Assembly: GCF_900187185.1 (NCBI RefSeq)
Contig: NZ_LT906465.1
Coordinates: 1,488,001-1,552,000 of the forward strand
DNA length: 64,000 bases
Direction: 5' to 3'
DNA from: Chryseobacterium taklimakanense
GTDB taxonomy: Bacteria > Bacteroidota > Bacteroidia > Flavobacteriales > Weeksellaceae
The notes below the pieces were generated by a model, which did no database searches, had not been told where the DNA came from, and was given only the letters and a program-made list of their open reading frames with translations. Made by a program: the position numbers and the translations under genes. Below, piece after piece: positions 27,877 to 35,050 of this stretch (position 1 is the stretch's first letter; each line of letters begins with the position of its first letter).

Positions 27877-28782
27877 TTATTTCCATTTGCTCCATTTGCT
27901 TTCAGTGTCTTTAGGTGAAAGCGTATTCATAAGGTTTTTCAAATCGTTGATGTTCAAATTCGCATTGTTTGCGCTGGCGAAAATATCATATATTTCCTGC
28001 TTTTTGCTTTCAATAAAAATATTGAAAGGATAATTCATCTGGAAGTTGTTTTCATAATATTTCAAGTTGAGGAGAGATTCTGCGATGACTCTTTTGGCAG
28101 AGCTTTGATCCTGATTCCACAAATTATCCAAACCATTCCGGTGATAGGCATAAAATGTATTCCGCATCACTGAATTTTCCTGCTTAAGGATGTTGTCAAT
28201 AAGATTTCCCCTTGTTCGCGGACCCTCAACGACTGACCAGCCGCTGAATTTCTGATTTTGGGAATTTTGGGAAATTTTCTGTGCTTTTACAAACCATTCC
28301 TGGCCGCCATTTGCCCGGAAACTGTCGCCGTCATAACCTAAGATCGTGTACACATAAAAGCTGACCACATCAATCAGATTCTTCCCGGAGAATTGCCTTT
28401 CATTAAATGTAAGGTTCTCATTTTCATTATATTCAAAAGAAAAATTGGAATCATTGATGTTTAATAACGGAGACTCATAAGTTGAATTAAAAACCGGCCG
28501 TACCGCCTGCACCACGATTGACGACTGGTACTGGTTGTTCCCTTCTTTTGAGCTGATGACGATGGCGAAATTACACTTGATTTTCTCGAAATTCTGAAGT
28601 TTTTTCCCTGTCCAGGATGTATTATTGATAAAATCGCGAAGGCTTTTTTCCAAAGTCCTGTAAACCTGCACATTGCTGCCGCCAAGCTGGCTGTAATTCA
28701 CCTGCACATTTGCCAGAATTTCCTGCGAATAGGCAAAATTAAAAACCGATAAAAGTGACAGTATCAAAAGTAGTTTTTTCAT
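27877..28782 (-). CDS. DUF4835 secreted protein
   Basis: 301-residue protein of the DUF4835 family, exported by a signal peptide (MKKLLLILSLLSVFNFAYSQ). The ATG at 28782 is used; one codon upstream is a TTG. Family features include the early EILANVQVNYSQL, the NFAIVISS strand and the VSFYVYTILGYDGDSF block. No enzyme motif is visible. It is consistently found between coaBC and recN in flavobacteria, and a periplasmic or surface role is inferred only from the signal peptide. Function unknown. Confidence 0.85.
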   Translation of the reverse strand: MKKLLLILSLLSVFNFAYSQEILANVQVNYSQLGGSNVQVYRTLEKSLRDFINNTSWTGKKLQNFEKIKCNFAIVISSKEGNNQYQSSIVVQAVRPVFNSTYESPLLNINDSNFSFEYNENENLTFNERQFSGKNLIDVVSFYVYTILGYDGDSFRANGGQEWFVKAQKISQNSQNQKFSGWSVVEGPRTRGNLIDNILKQENSVMRNTFYAYHRNGLDNLWNQDQSSAKRVIAESLLNLKYYENNFQMNYPFNIFIESKKQEIYDIFASANNANLNINDLKNLMNTLSPKDTESKWSKWK

Positions 28783-28818
28783 CAAAAATTTTTTGTTAGA
28801 AACGGAAAGAACGGGTTT

Positions 28819-30021
28819 TTATTTTAAAGTCTTTTCCTCGATGAAGTTCATAATGTCTTTGGCAACATCATCCTTAGATTTCAAAGCAAATTCCCGGTTT
28901 TCATGCATGGTGATGATGTGGATCTTGTTGGTATCATTTTTAAAGCCGGCCCCCTCGTCACGCAGCGAATTAAGCACGATCATATCGAGATTTTTTTTCT
29001 CAAGTTTTCCTTTGGCATTTTCTTCCTCGTTCTGGGTTTCAAGAGCAAAACCAACGAGGAACTGCCGGTGTTTCCGTTCGCCCATTGTTTTCAGAATGTC
29101 AGGATTCTTTACGAGTTCAATGACAAGAGTATCGTCATTTTTCTTGATTTTTTCTGAGGCGACTTCCTTCGGAGCATAATCCGCAACGGCAGCGCTGGCA
29201 ATGGCAATATCCACATTTTCATAATGTTTGAAAACTTCATCAAACATTTCTTTTGCTGATGTTACCCGGTGTAACGCTATCTCAGGATTACTTGTTTTCT
29301 GTGAAGACGGCCCCGAGACTAAAATCACTTTTGCCCCACGTTTTGCCGCTTCTTCCGCAAGAGAAAATCCCATTTTTCCCGATGAATGATTTCCGATGTA
29401 ACGCACCGGGTCAATGGCTTCGTAAGTTGGGCCAGCAGTGATCAGAACTGTTTTTCCTTTTAAATTTTGAGAGTAATTTTTATTAAAATGATCTTCTACG
29501 GTTTTCAAAATTGTCTCAGGTTCAGCGAGCCTTCCCTGCCCTGTCAAACCGCTTGCAAGCTCACCGTATTCGGCCGGAATAATCGTATGCCCAAAATCTT
29601 CCGCCAGCTCTAAATTTTGTTTTGTGGAAGGGTGAGCATACATATCCAAATCCATTGCCGGAGCGATGAAGACAGGACATTTTGCCGACATATAAGCAGC
29701 AATCGCGAGGTTATCACATTGGCCGTGTACAATTTTAGCCAGAGTATTTGCAGTACAGGGCGCAATCAGGATCAGGTCTGCCCAAAGAGCCAGTTCTACA
29801 TGGTTGTTCCAGCTTCCGTTTTCCCGGTAAAAATCAGTTAAAACCTCATTTTTAGAAAGCGTAGAAAGCGTCAGTTTCGAAACAAAATTTTCCGCCGAAG
29901 GTGTGAGGACGACCTTTACTTCCGCATCTTTTTTTATAAAATCACGAACCAGGTGATTCATTTTATAAGCTGCGATGCCGCCTGTGATGATGAGCAAAAT
30001 CCGTTTTCCCTGTAGTGACAT
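28819..30021 (-). CDS. coaBC: Phosphopantothenoylcysteine decarboxylase / phosphopantothenate-cysteine ligase
   Basis: Two-domain enzyme that makes 4'-phosphopantetheine for coenzyme A. 400 residues. The N-terminal flavoprotein CoaC domain (about 1-185) carries ITGGIAAYK, the substrate histidine block NHVELALWAD and the APAMDLDMY loop. The C-terminal CoaB domain (about 190-400) begins with VLITAGPTYEAIDPVRYIGN and includes KKNDDTLVIELVKNPDIL. The gene is separated from rpoZ by a terminator-like hairpin at 30076-30113. A near -7 element (TACCTTCG) lies upstream at about 30042-30049 on the minus strand. Confidence 0.96.
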   Translation of the reverse strand: MSLQGKRILLIITGGIAAYKMNHLVRDFIKKDAEVKVVLTPSAENFVSKLTLSTLSKNEVLTDFYRENGSWNNHVELALWADLILIAPCTANTLAKIVHGQCDNLAIAAYMSAKCPVFIAPAMDLDMYAHPSTKQNLELAEDFGHTIIPAEYGELASGLTGQGRLAEPETILKTVEDHFNKNYSQNLKGKTVLITAGPTYEAIDPVRYIGNHSSGKMGFSLAEEAAKRGAKVILVSGPSSQKTSNPEIALHRVTSAKEMFDEVFKHYENVDIAIASAAVADYAPKEVASEKIKKNDDTLVIELVKNPDILKTMGERKHRQFLVGFALETQNEEENAKGKLEKKNLDMIVLNSLRDEGAGFKNDTNKIHIITMHENREFALKSKDDVAKDIMNFIEEKTLK

Positions 30022-30075
30022 TTTATGTTTTTTGGATTGAACGAAGGTAAGGATTTTAATTATTTTCAGAACCTG

Positions 30076-30113
30076 CTAAAAAACAAAAGTCACACCGTGA
30101 CCGATGCGACTTT
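30076..30113 (-). terminator. Terminator downstream of rpoZ
   Basis: AAAGTC (30086-30091) and GACTTT (30108-30113) flank a G/C-rich loop; on the minus strand followed by TGTTTTTT. It separates bamD-rpoZ from coaBC. Confidence 0.65.
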
Positions 30114-30134
30114 CGCTTACTGTAAAAATACAGA

Positions 30135-30458
30135 TTATTTCTTTTCTTCAGTTTTTCTGAAATAGATGTCCTCATTCAGCCACTCTTCAATAGCGATTGA
30201 TGTGGGCTTGGGAAGTTTTTCGTAGTGCTTGGATATTTCAATCTGTTCTCTGTTTTCGAAAACTTCTTCCAAAGTGGTATTGTGCACCGCAAATTCGTCT
30301 AATTTAGAATGTAGTTCCGCACGGATTTCCGCGTTGATCTGCTCAGCTCTTTTACCCATAATTACGATGGCTTCGTAGATTGAGCCTACTTTTTCTTCAA
30401 TTTTATCTCTGTCGTAAGTTACGGTAGACAGTTCTGCTTTTGTATCTTTTACACTCAT
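30135..30458 (-). CDS. rpoZ: DNA-directed RNA polymerase omega subunit
   Basis: Small subunit that helps assemble RNA polymerase. 107 residues with the flavobacterial omega pattern: an N-terminal TYDRDKIEEKVGSIYEAIVIMGKRAEQIN that matches the omega helix, then a C-terminal extension with EEWLNEDIYFRK. Omega proteins of this group are divergent from the E. coli form, so the call rests on the N-terminal pattern and on position between bamD and coaBC. A -7 box at 30489-30496 lies 30 bases upstream of the ATG, in the short gap after bamD. Confidence 0.87.
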   Translation of the reverse strand: MSVKDTKAELSTVTYDRDKIEEKVGSIYEAIVIMGKRAEQINAEIRAELHSKLDEFAVHNTTLEEVFENREQIEISKHYEKLPKPTSIAIEEWLNEDIYFRKTEEKK

Positions 30459-30488
30459 TTTCAGGTGATTTGTTAATTATTTGGGCTG

Positions 30489-30496
30489 CAAAGATA
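30489..30496 (-). promoter_or_regulatory. -7 promoter box of rpoZ
   Basis: Minus-strand TATCTTTG, between the bamD stop and rpoZ ATG; suggests rpoZ has its own promoter as well as read-through from bamD. Confidence 0.55.
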
Positions 30497-30497
30497 A

Positions 30498-31493
30498 TTA
30501 ATTTCTTTTAATCTTGAAAGTTGCACCCGATTGTGGTTGTGCCGCTGCAGCGCTGTCAACTTTTACTTGCTGAGCATCGGCTTCAGCTTTGTGAAGGATC
30601 TGGTCTTCTTTTTTCTTCTCTTTAGCGTCAAGTACTGCCTGTGCAGCCTTTTGTTTTTCGGCAATCCTAACTTTTTCTGCTTCTACCTGCTCTTTCACTT
30701 TTGCGAATCTCACTTTTTCAGCTTCCAGTTTTTCTCTGTAGTCCAATGCCGTTTTATAAGTATCTGTATCAGGCATTTCTTTCTCGATAAATCTTGTGTA
30801 AGCTACTGCCTCATTCAGCCTGTCCTCCTTTTTATCGTAAATTGAGTTCATCGCCAAATGATATTTAGACTTCAAGATATAATCATTAATCTTCGGGCGA
30901 AGCTTTGTACTTGGAAAATCTGCCAAAACATTTTCGAAAGCTACCACAGCTGCTTTATACTCGTTCATTTTGAAATACTGTCTTGCATTTTCAAACGCCT
31001 TGAACTCAAGCTTGTAGGAAAGATCATCGATCCTTTCGTTGATGTTTTTAGCTTTTTCCGAATTGGGATAATTTGTAAGGAAATTCTGCAGTTCATTTAT
31101 TGCAGATTCCGTGTTTTTCTGGTCCAGGTTATAATCCATAGATCCTTCATAGTAGCAAATGGCGGACATATAAGCTGCTTCTTCAGCTCGTGGATCTTCC
31201 GGAAATGTTACAGAAAAATTCTTGAAATGGTGGGCTGCAACGCGGTACTGTTTGTCGTAGTAATTGGCGTATGCTGTGTTGAAGACTACCGTCTTTGCAT
31301 CATCGGTTCCGGCTACTAAATTTGGAAGTCTTTCGTATAAAGCTATTGCCTGGGTCCATTTTTGATCGGCAAAATACTCATTTGCCGTTTGTAAAATAAG
31401 GTTCTTGTCTGCACTTTTCATGGCATCATCAAACTTCTTGTTGCAGGCACTTACCAGAAACACCAAAATAAACAGGGTGATTATTTTTCTCAT
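30498..31493 (-). CDS. bamD: Outer-membrane assembly lipoprotein BamD
   Basis: Essential lipoprotein of the BAM complex that inserts barrels into the outer membrane. 331 residues from the ATG at 31493, which starts the signal (MRKIITLFILVFLVSACNKK). TPR-like helical pairs fill about residues 30-240 (YFADQKWTQAIALYERL, YYDKQYRVAAHHFKNF, FPEDPRAEEAAYMSAICYY). The last 80 or so residues form a Lys/Glu/Ala-rich coiled coil (EKVRFAKVKEQVEAEKVRI) that is longer than in E. coli BamD (about 245 residues). A -7 box lies at 31537-31544. Confidence 0.92.
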   Translation of the reverse strand: MRKIITLFILVFLVSACNKKFDDAMKSADKNLILQTANEYFADQKWTQAIALYERLPNLVAGTDDAKTVVFNTAYANYYDKQYRVAAHHFKNFSVTFPEDPRAEEAAYMSAICYYEGSMDYNLDQKNTESAINELQNFLTNYPNSEKAKNINERIDDLSYKLEFKAFENARQYFKMNEYKAAVVAFENVLADFPSTKLRPKINDYILKSKYHLAMNSIYDKKEDRLNEAVAYTRFIEKEMPDTDTYKTALDYREKLEAEKVRFAKVKEQVEAEKVRIAEKQKAAQAVLDAKEKKKEDQILHKAEADAQQVKVDSAAAAQPQSGATFKIKRN

Positions 31494-31536
31494 AAAATCA
31501 GTCAAAATCGTGTATTGCGATTATATTTTCAATTTG

Positions 31537-31544
31537 CAAAAATA
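31537..31544 (-). promoter_or_regulatory. -7 promoter box of bamD
   Basis: Minus-strand TATTTTTG, 43 bases before the ATG. Confidence 0.6.
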
Positions 31545-31589
31545 GGATTTTTTTGGCAATAGATTCTTTTTTAAGATACTTTAACGCAG

Positions 31590-32219
31590 TTATCCTTCGG
31601 GTTGGTAACCAAGCAGTGAAAATATTGTCTGGTAATTGCTGGCTTTCACTTTCTGTTCGGCATTTTTCAAAAAGTCTGCCTCATCTCCCGGAAGGTAAAC
31701 TTCATAGAAAACTTTATTCCTGATCGCGAAAACTGCTGTGCCTATAATAATCGTCAGCACATCTTCCGCTTTTGGCGTTTGGTGGAAAACTGCGGAAGCC
31801 ACTCCTTTTTTAATCACCTCATCAATTTTATCCGTCGCGGTGCGGTAAAACTCCACAAGTTCATCTTTTACCAAGTCTGTGTGCCGAACTTCCTGTTTTA
31901 CAAATGCATGAAAATAATTATACTTAAACATTTGGTTTACGATGAATTTTATAATTTCTTTCATCTGCATTTCAGGCTTCCCTTCGCGGATCGTCTGCGC
32001 AAATTCGGCAAAACTTTCCCTGGTTCGCAAAACCCGGTACTGGTAAAGGTAAGCCAGCATCTTTTCCTTAGAGCCGAAATAATAGGAAATCATAGCGACA
32101 TTGATGTTGGCTTTTGCAGAAATATCACGTACAGACGTGCCGTCGAAACCTTTTTTAGCAATCAGTTCCTCAGCCACATCCAGAATCTTGAGCTGTTTAT
32201 CTGTAAATTTTTTTTTCAT
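31590..32219 (-). CDS. TetR/AcrR-family transcriptional regulator
   Basis: 209-residue ligand-responsive repressor. The start at 32219 (MKKKFTDKQLKILDVAEEL) is used; the longer frame runs through promoter DNA. The helix-turn-helix lies at about residues 25-48 (GTSVRDISAKANINVAMISY followed by YFGSKEKML). The C-terminal ligand domain has no recognisable specificity. A 12-base inverted repeat AAACA-AG-TGTTT lies 43 bases upstream of the ATG, in the region shared with tatD, and is a candidate autoregulatory operator; the identical element occurs upstream of the fadL-like gene. Confidence 0.9.
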   Translation of the reverse strand: MKKKFTDKQLKILDVAEELIAKKGFDGTSVRDISAKANINVAMISYYFGSKEKMLAYLYQYRVLRTRESFAEFAQTIREGKPEMQMKEIIKFIVNQMFKYNYFHAFVKQEVRHTDLVKDELVEFYRTATDKIDEVIKKGVASAVFHQTPKAEDVLTIIIGTAVFAIRNKVFYEVYLPGDEADFLKNAEQKVKASNYQTIFSLLGYQPEG

Positions 32220-32261
32220 ACCATTCTTTGTTTGAGTAAAAATATCTTTTTTTCCGTTAAC

Positions 32262-32277
32262 AAACAAGTGTTTAAAA
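32262..32277. promoter_or_regulatory. Candidate TetR operator, site 1
   Basis: AAACAAGTGTTTAAAA, containing the inverted repeat AAACA-AG-TGTTT (32262-32273), between the divergent TetR and tatD genes. A 16-base identical copy is at 56904-56919. Confidence 0.45.
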
Positions 32278-32297
32278 AAACAATATCGTTTTTTGTT

Positions 32298-32305
32298 TAA
32301 TTTTG
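32298..32305 (+). promoter_or_regulatory. -7 promoter box abutting tatD
   Basis: TAATTTTG (TAnnTTTG), three bases before the ATG at 32309; predicts a leaderless transcript and decides the ATG over the TTG at 32303. Confidence 0.55.
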
Positions 32306-32308
32306 AAG

Positions 32309-32932
32309 ATGTCTTTCTTCGACTTTCACCATCATAAAAAATACCTCAACGGTATCTACAACCTGAATTTTCGCGACGAGACGCCCGAGCACCTTTTCTC
32401 CACAGGCATCCACCCAAAAGATATCAGTTCACAATGGGAAAGTGACTTTCGTCGGGTAAAAGAGGCAAGTTTAAAATCAAACTGCGGGGCGATAGGAGAA
32501 TGCGGCCTCGACGGTTTAACAGATGTTGATGAAAAACTGCAGGAAACCGTTTTTGAAAAACACATTCTTTGGGCTAATGACGTAAAAAAGCCGGTAATCA
32601 TTCACTGCGTAAGGAAATTTTTTCAGCTCATAAGATTTTCAAAAATCGCTGCAGTTCCCCTAATCGTTCATGGATTCAATAAAAAACAAAGCATCGCTGA
32701 TGAATTGGTAAATTCCGGATTTTATCTCTCGTTTGGAAGGGCAGTTTTTCATAATGTATCTTTGCAAACTGTTGTAAAAGATTTTCCCGTTGAAAGGATG
32801 TTTCTGGAAACCGATGACGCCGATTTTGATATCGCCGAACTCTATGAAAAAGTTTCTGAATTAAAAAATATCACCGCGGAAGATCTTCAAAATCAAATAT
32901 TTGAAAACCTAGAACGAATCAGGAATTTATGA
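32309..32932 (+). CDS. tatD: TatD-family metal-dependent hydrolase
   Basis: Predicted metal-dependent DNase/hydrolase of the TatD group. 207 residues, shorter than the usual 255 or so. Metal-ligand motifs remain: FFDFHHH at the N-terminus, STGIHP, IGECGLD, VIIHCVRKF, LIVHGF and LETDDAD. Start chosen at the ATG 3 bases after the -7 box. It overlaps the next gene tcdA by 4 bases (ATGA), giving a tatD-tcdA-rnpA unit. The shortened form is found in other flavobacteria as far as I recall; loss of activity is not implied, since the key His/Asp residues are present. Confidence 0.86.
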   Translation: MSFFDFHHHKKYLNGIYNLNFRDETPEHLFSTGIHPKDISSQWESDFRRVKEASLKSNCGAIGECGLDGLTDVDEKLQETVFEKHILWANDVKKPVIIHCVRKFFQLIRFSKIAAVPLIVHGFNKKQSIADELVNSGFYLSFGRAVFHNVSLQTVVKDFPVERMFLETDDADFDIAELYEKVSELKNITAEDLQNQIFENLERIRNL

Positions 32933-33684
32933 GTAAAAAGTGGCTGGAACGCACGGAACTTTTAATAAAGGAAAAAGGAACTGAAAAACTCCAGAATGCC
33001 AATGTGATGGTAGTGGGCTTGGGCGGAGTCGGCTCCTTTGCGGCAGAATTTCTGGCAAGATCCGGAATCGGAAAGATGACAATAGTGGACGGCGACACCG
33101 TGGACATAACCAATATCAACCGTCAGTTGCCGGCGCTGCACTCTACTGTCGGAAAAACCAAAGCCGAAATTGTTGCTGCGAGATTAACAGACATTAATCC
33201 GGCACTGGAACTCACCGTAAAGACCGAATTCCTGAACCCGGAAAATATGGGTGAAATCCTGGATTCCCAAAATTTCGATTACGTTTTGGACTGTATCGAC
33301 AGCGTGTCCCCAAAACTTTCTTTGATTAAAGAATCGCGACGCCGAAAAATTAAAATCATCTCTTGTATGGGGGCCGGCGGAAAAATGGACGCATCAAAAA
33401 TACAGGTGAAAGACATCAGCAAAACCTACAACTGTTATCTCGCAAAACAGGTTAGAAAAAGGTTGAAACGCGAAAGCAACCTGCAGAAAGGTTTTAAATG
33501 TGTATTTTCATCTGAGCTTCAACGGGAAGACAGCCTAAAGCTGACTGACGGCACCAATTTTAAACGGTCCTTTTACGGAACAATAAGCTATATCCCTGCA
33601 GCTTTCGGATTGTTTGCGGCCGGTGAGGTAATCAATTATTTATTGAAAAAGGGAAACAGCAGCAACAAACCGGAAGAAGATTAA
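32929..33684 (+). CDS. tcdA: tRNA threonylcarbamoyladenosine dehydratase (ThiF/E1-like)
   Basis: ATP-dependent enzyme that cyclises t6A to ct6A at position 37 of ANN-decoding tRNAs. 251 residues. The E1-like nucleotide fold shows GLGGVGSFAAEFLARSG, the acidic DGDTVDITNINRQ block and DYVLDCIDSVSPK; GAGGKMD follows. These distinguish TcdA from ThiF and MoeB, which keep zinc-binding cysteine pairs absent here. The ATG overlaps the tatD stop by 4 bases, and rnpA starts 8 bases after its stop; two RNA-maturation genes are thus cotranscribed. Confidence 0.93.
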   Translation: MSKKWLERTELLIKEKGTEKLQNANVMVVGLGGVGSFAAEFLARSGIGKMTIVDGDTVDITNINRQLPALHSTVGKTKAEIVAARLTDINPALELTVKTEFLNPENMGEILDSQNFDYVLDCIDSVSPKLSLIKESRRRKIKIISCMGAGGKMDASKIQVKDISKTYNCYLAKQVRKRLKRESNLQKGFKCVFSSELQREDSLKLTDGTNFKRSFYGTISYIPAAFGLFAAGEVINYLLKKGNSSNKPEED

Positions 33685-33692
33685 TTTCTGAA

Positions 33693-34052
33693 ATGAAAAA
33701 GTACGGGTACGCGACACATGAAAAACTTAAGCAAAAAAAGGAAATCTCTTTCTTGTTCGAGAAGGGGAAATGGCGTAGCTTCGGCAGTATCCGCATCATT
33801 TCTGTGAAGGATGATTCGATTCTAAATCAAAAAGTTGGCGTTTCTGTCTCAAAACGTAACTTCAAAAAAGCGGTTGACCGAAACCGGATCAAAAGGCTCC
33901 TTCGCGAAGCCTACCGGCTGAATAAAAATGTCTTCACGGACTGTTTTGGAACTCATTCATTATCAATGCTTTTCTGGGCTTCAAAGGATATGCCGGAACA
34001 TTTCAACGATGTACAGAAAGACTTTCTAAACCTTTGTAAATCAAAAAAATAA
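33693..34052 (+). CDS. rnpA: Ribonuclease P protein component
   Basis: Protein cofactor of RNase P, which trims the 5' leader from tRNA precursors. 119 residues. The RNA-binding RNR-type motif is seen in AVDRNRIKRLLREAYRLN, and the family N-terminus in KLKQKKEISFLFEKGKW. In many bacteria rnpA lies beside rpmH near the origin; here it follows tcdA, so its location is unlinked from rpmH in this window. Cotranscription with tcdA joins two steps of tRNA processing. Confidence 0.95.
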   Translation: MKKYGYATHEKLKQKKEISFLFEKGKWRSFGSIRIISVKDDSILNQKVGVSVSKRNFKKAVDRNRIKRLLREAYRLNKNVFTDCFGTHSLSMLFWASKDMPEHFNDVQKDFLNLCKSKK

Positions 34053-34081
34053 ATTTCAAAAATACATTAGCACGCTTTTTG

Positions 34082-34089
34082 TAAATTTG
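34082..34089 (+). promoter_or_regulatory. -7 promoter box of the DUF4126 gene
   Basis: TAAATTTG, 24 bases before the ATG at 34114; argues against the upstream TTG frame start. Confidence 0.6.
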
Positions 34090-34113
34090 GGTGAAACAAT
34101 AATCTTAAATCCG

Positions 34114-34761
34114 ATGTTAGACAACATTCCTTATTTACCCTACGCCATCAGTGCTTTTATCGGAATCGGGCTGGCGGCAGCGAGTGGCTTCAGGGTATTT
34201 TTACCCATGTTCGCCGTAAGCCTGGCTTCATACATGGGCTGGATTCCAATGAATGAAAACTTTGCATGGCTTTCCGGCCTGCCGACATTAATTACGACCG
34301 GTATCGCAACGGTTGTGGAGGTTTTGGCTTATTATATTCCCTATGTTGATCATTTGCTTGATACGCTTTCGGTTCCGTTGGCTACTGTAGCGGGCTCGGT
34401 GCTTTTTGCCAGCCAGTTTGCCGACATCGGGACATTTCCGCAGTGGGCGTTAGCACTGATTGCCGGCGGCGGGACTGCAGCGGCGATAAGTTCGGGATTT
34501 GCAGGAACACGGGCGGCTTCGACCGCTACCACAGGAGGACTCGGCAATTCTGTCGTTGCAACAACCGAAACAGCGGGAGCAGGAATTATGTCTTTTCTGG
34601 CGATTGCAGCCCCTATCATCGCAGCAATTGCAGCTGTTATCCTGATCATTACAGTGATCGTGTTGGGAAGAAAACTTTGGAATAAATTCAGGGATTACAA
34701 CAGTGACCGCCCCTCGAAAACCGTTGACGTGGAAGCTGTTGACAGAAGACAGCTAGAATAA
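34114..34761 (+). CDS. DUF4126 membrane protein
   Basis: 215-residue integral membrane protein of the DUF4126 family, function unknown. The start at 34114 (MLDNIPYLPYAISAFIG) follows a -7 box. About five to six hydrophobic segments; small-residue-rich helices include GIGLAAASGFRVFLPMF, TVAGSVLFASQFA and a long C-terminal Ala/Ile helix ended by the basic GRKLWNKFRDYNSDRP. The early GFRVFLPMFAVSLAS block is the family hallmark. A terminator follows. No partner gene suggests its role. Confidence 0.8.
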   Translation: MLDNIPYLPYAISAFIGIGLAAASGFRVFLPMFAVSLASYMGWIPMNENFAWLSGLPTLITTGIATVVEVLAYYIPYVDHLLDTLSVPLATVAGSVLFASQFADIGTFPQWALALIAGGGTAAAISSGFAGTRAASTATTGGLGNSVVATTETAGAGIMSFLAIAAPIIAAIAAVILIITVIVLGRKLWNKFRDYNSDRPSKTVDVEAVDRRQLE

Positions 34762-34776
34762 GTGTTATAAAAAATA

Positions 34777-34803
34777 TTCCTCTGAGGCTCAGAGGATTTT
34801 TTT
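34777..34803 (+). terminator. Terminator of the DUF4126 gene
   Basis: CCTCTGA-ggc-TCAGAGG (34779-34795), a perfect 7-bp stem with a 3-base loop, followed by ATTTTTTTG. Confidence 0.92.
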
Positions 34804-34894
34804 GTTTATAAGAAAGACGCAACCGATAATCCTACTTACCACATCGCGGGCATCCCATCTAAATTTAACATTTTTTTAAAACGGTTGTTTCCTC

Positions 34895-34988
34895 ATAGCC
34901 CTGATTGAGCGCATGTTTGAGCTCTTTTTTGGTGACTGAGGTTTGCGAAGGCACCAAAAAAAGCGAGTAGCGAAAGCAGGTTCCCGGC
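34895..34988. repeat. Dispersed hairpin repeat, copy B
   Basis: Element between DUF4126 and mutL with TAGCCCTGATTGAGCG, TGTTTGAGCTC, a perfect 10-bp hairpin TTTTTTGGTG (34925-34934) with CACCAAAAAA (34952-34961), then AGCGAGTAGCGAAAGC and a terminal GGCT. The block order matches copy A; the stem arms differ in sequence but stay paired (GGTG/CACC here, GGCT/AGCC in copy A), which points to a conserved structure. Confidence 0.78.
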
Positions 34989-35023
34989 TCCCAAAAAAAA
35001 TTTTTATTCCCGATTGTAATCAT

Positions 35024-35031
35024 TATTTTTG
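35024..35031 (+). promoter_or_regulatory. -7 promoter box of mutL
   Basis: TATTTTTG, 19 bases before the ATG at 35051; supports this start over the frame extending upstream through repeat copy B. Confidence 0.6.
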
Positions 35032-35050
35032 CTTGTTAAATTCCGAACAC

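Noticed and set aside
34943-35050. N-terminal extension of MutL by 36 residues
   Set aside because: It translates dispersed repeat copy B and the -7 box; MutL normally begins near SDIIQLLPDHVANQIAAGE.
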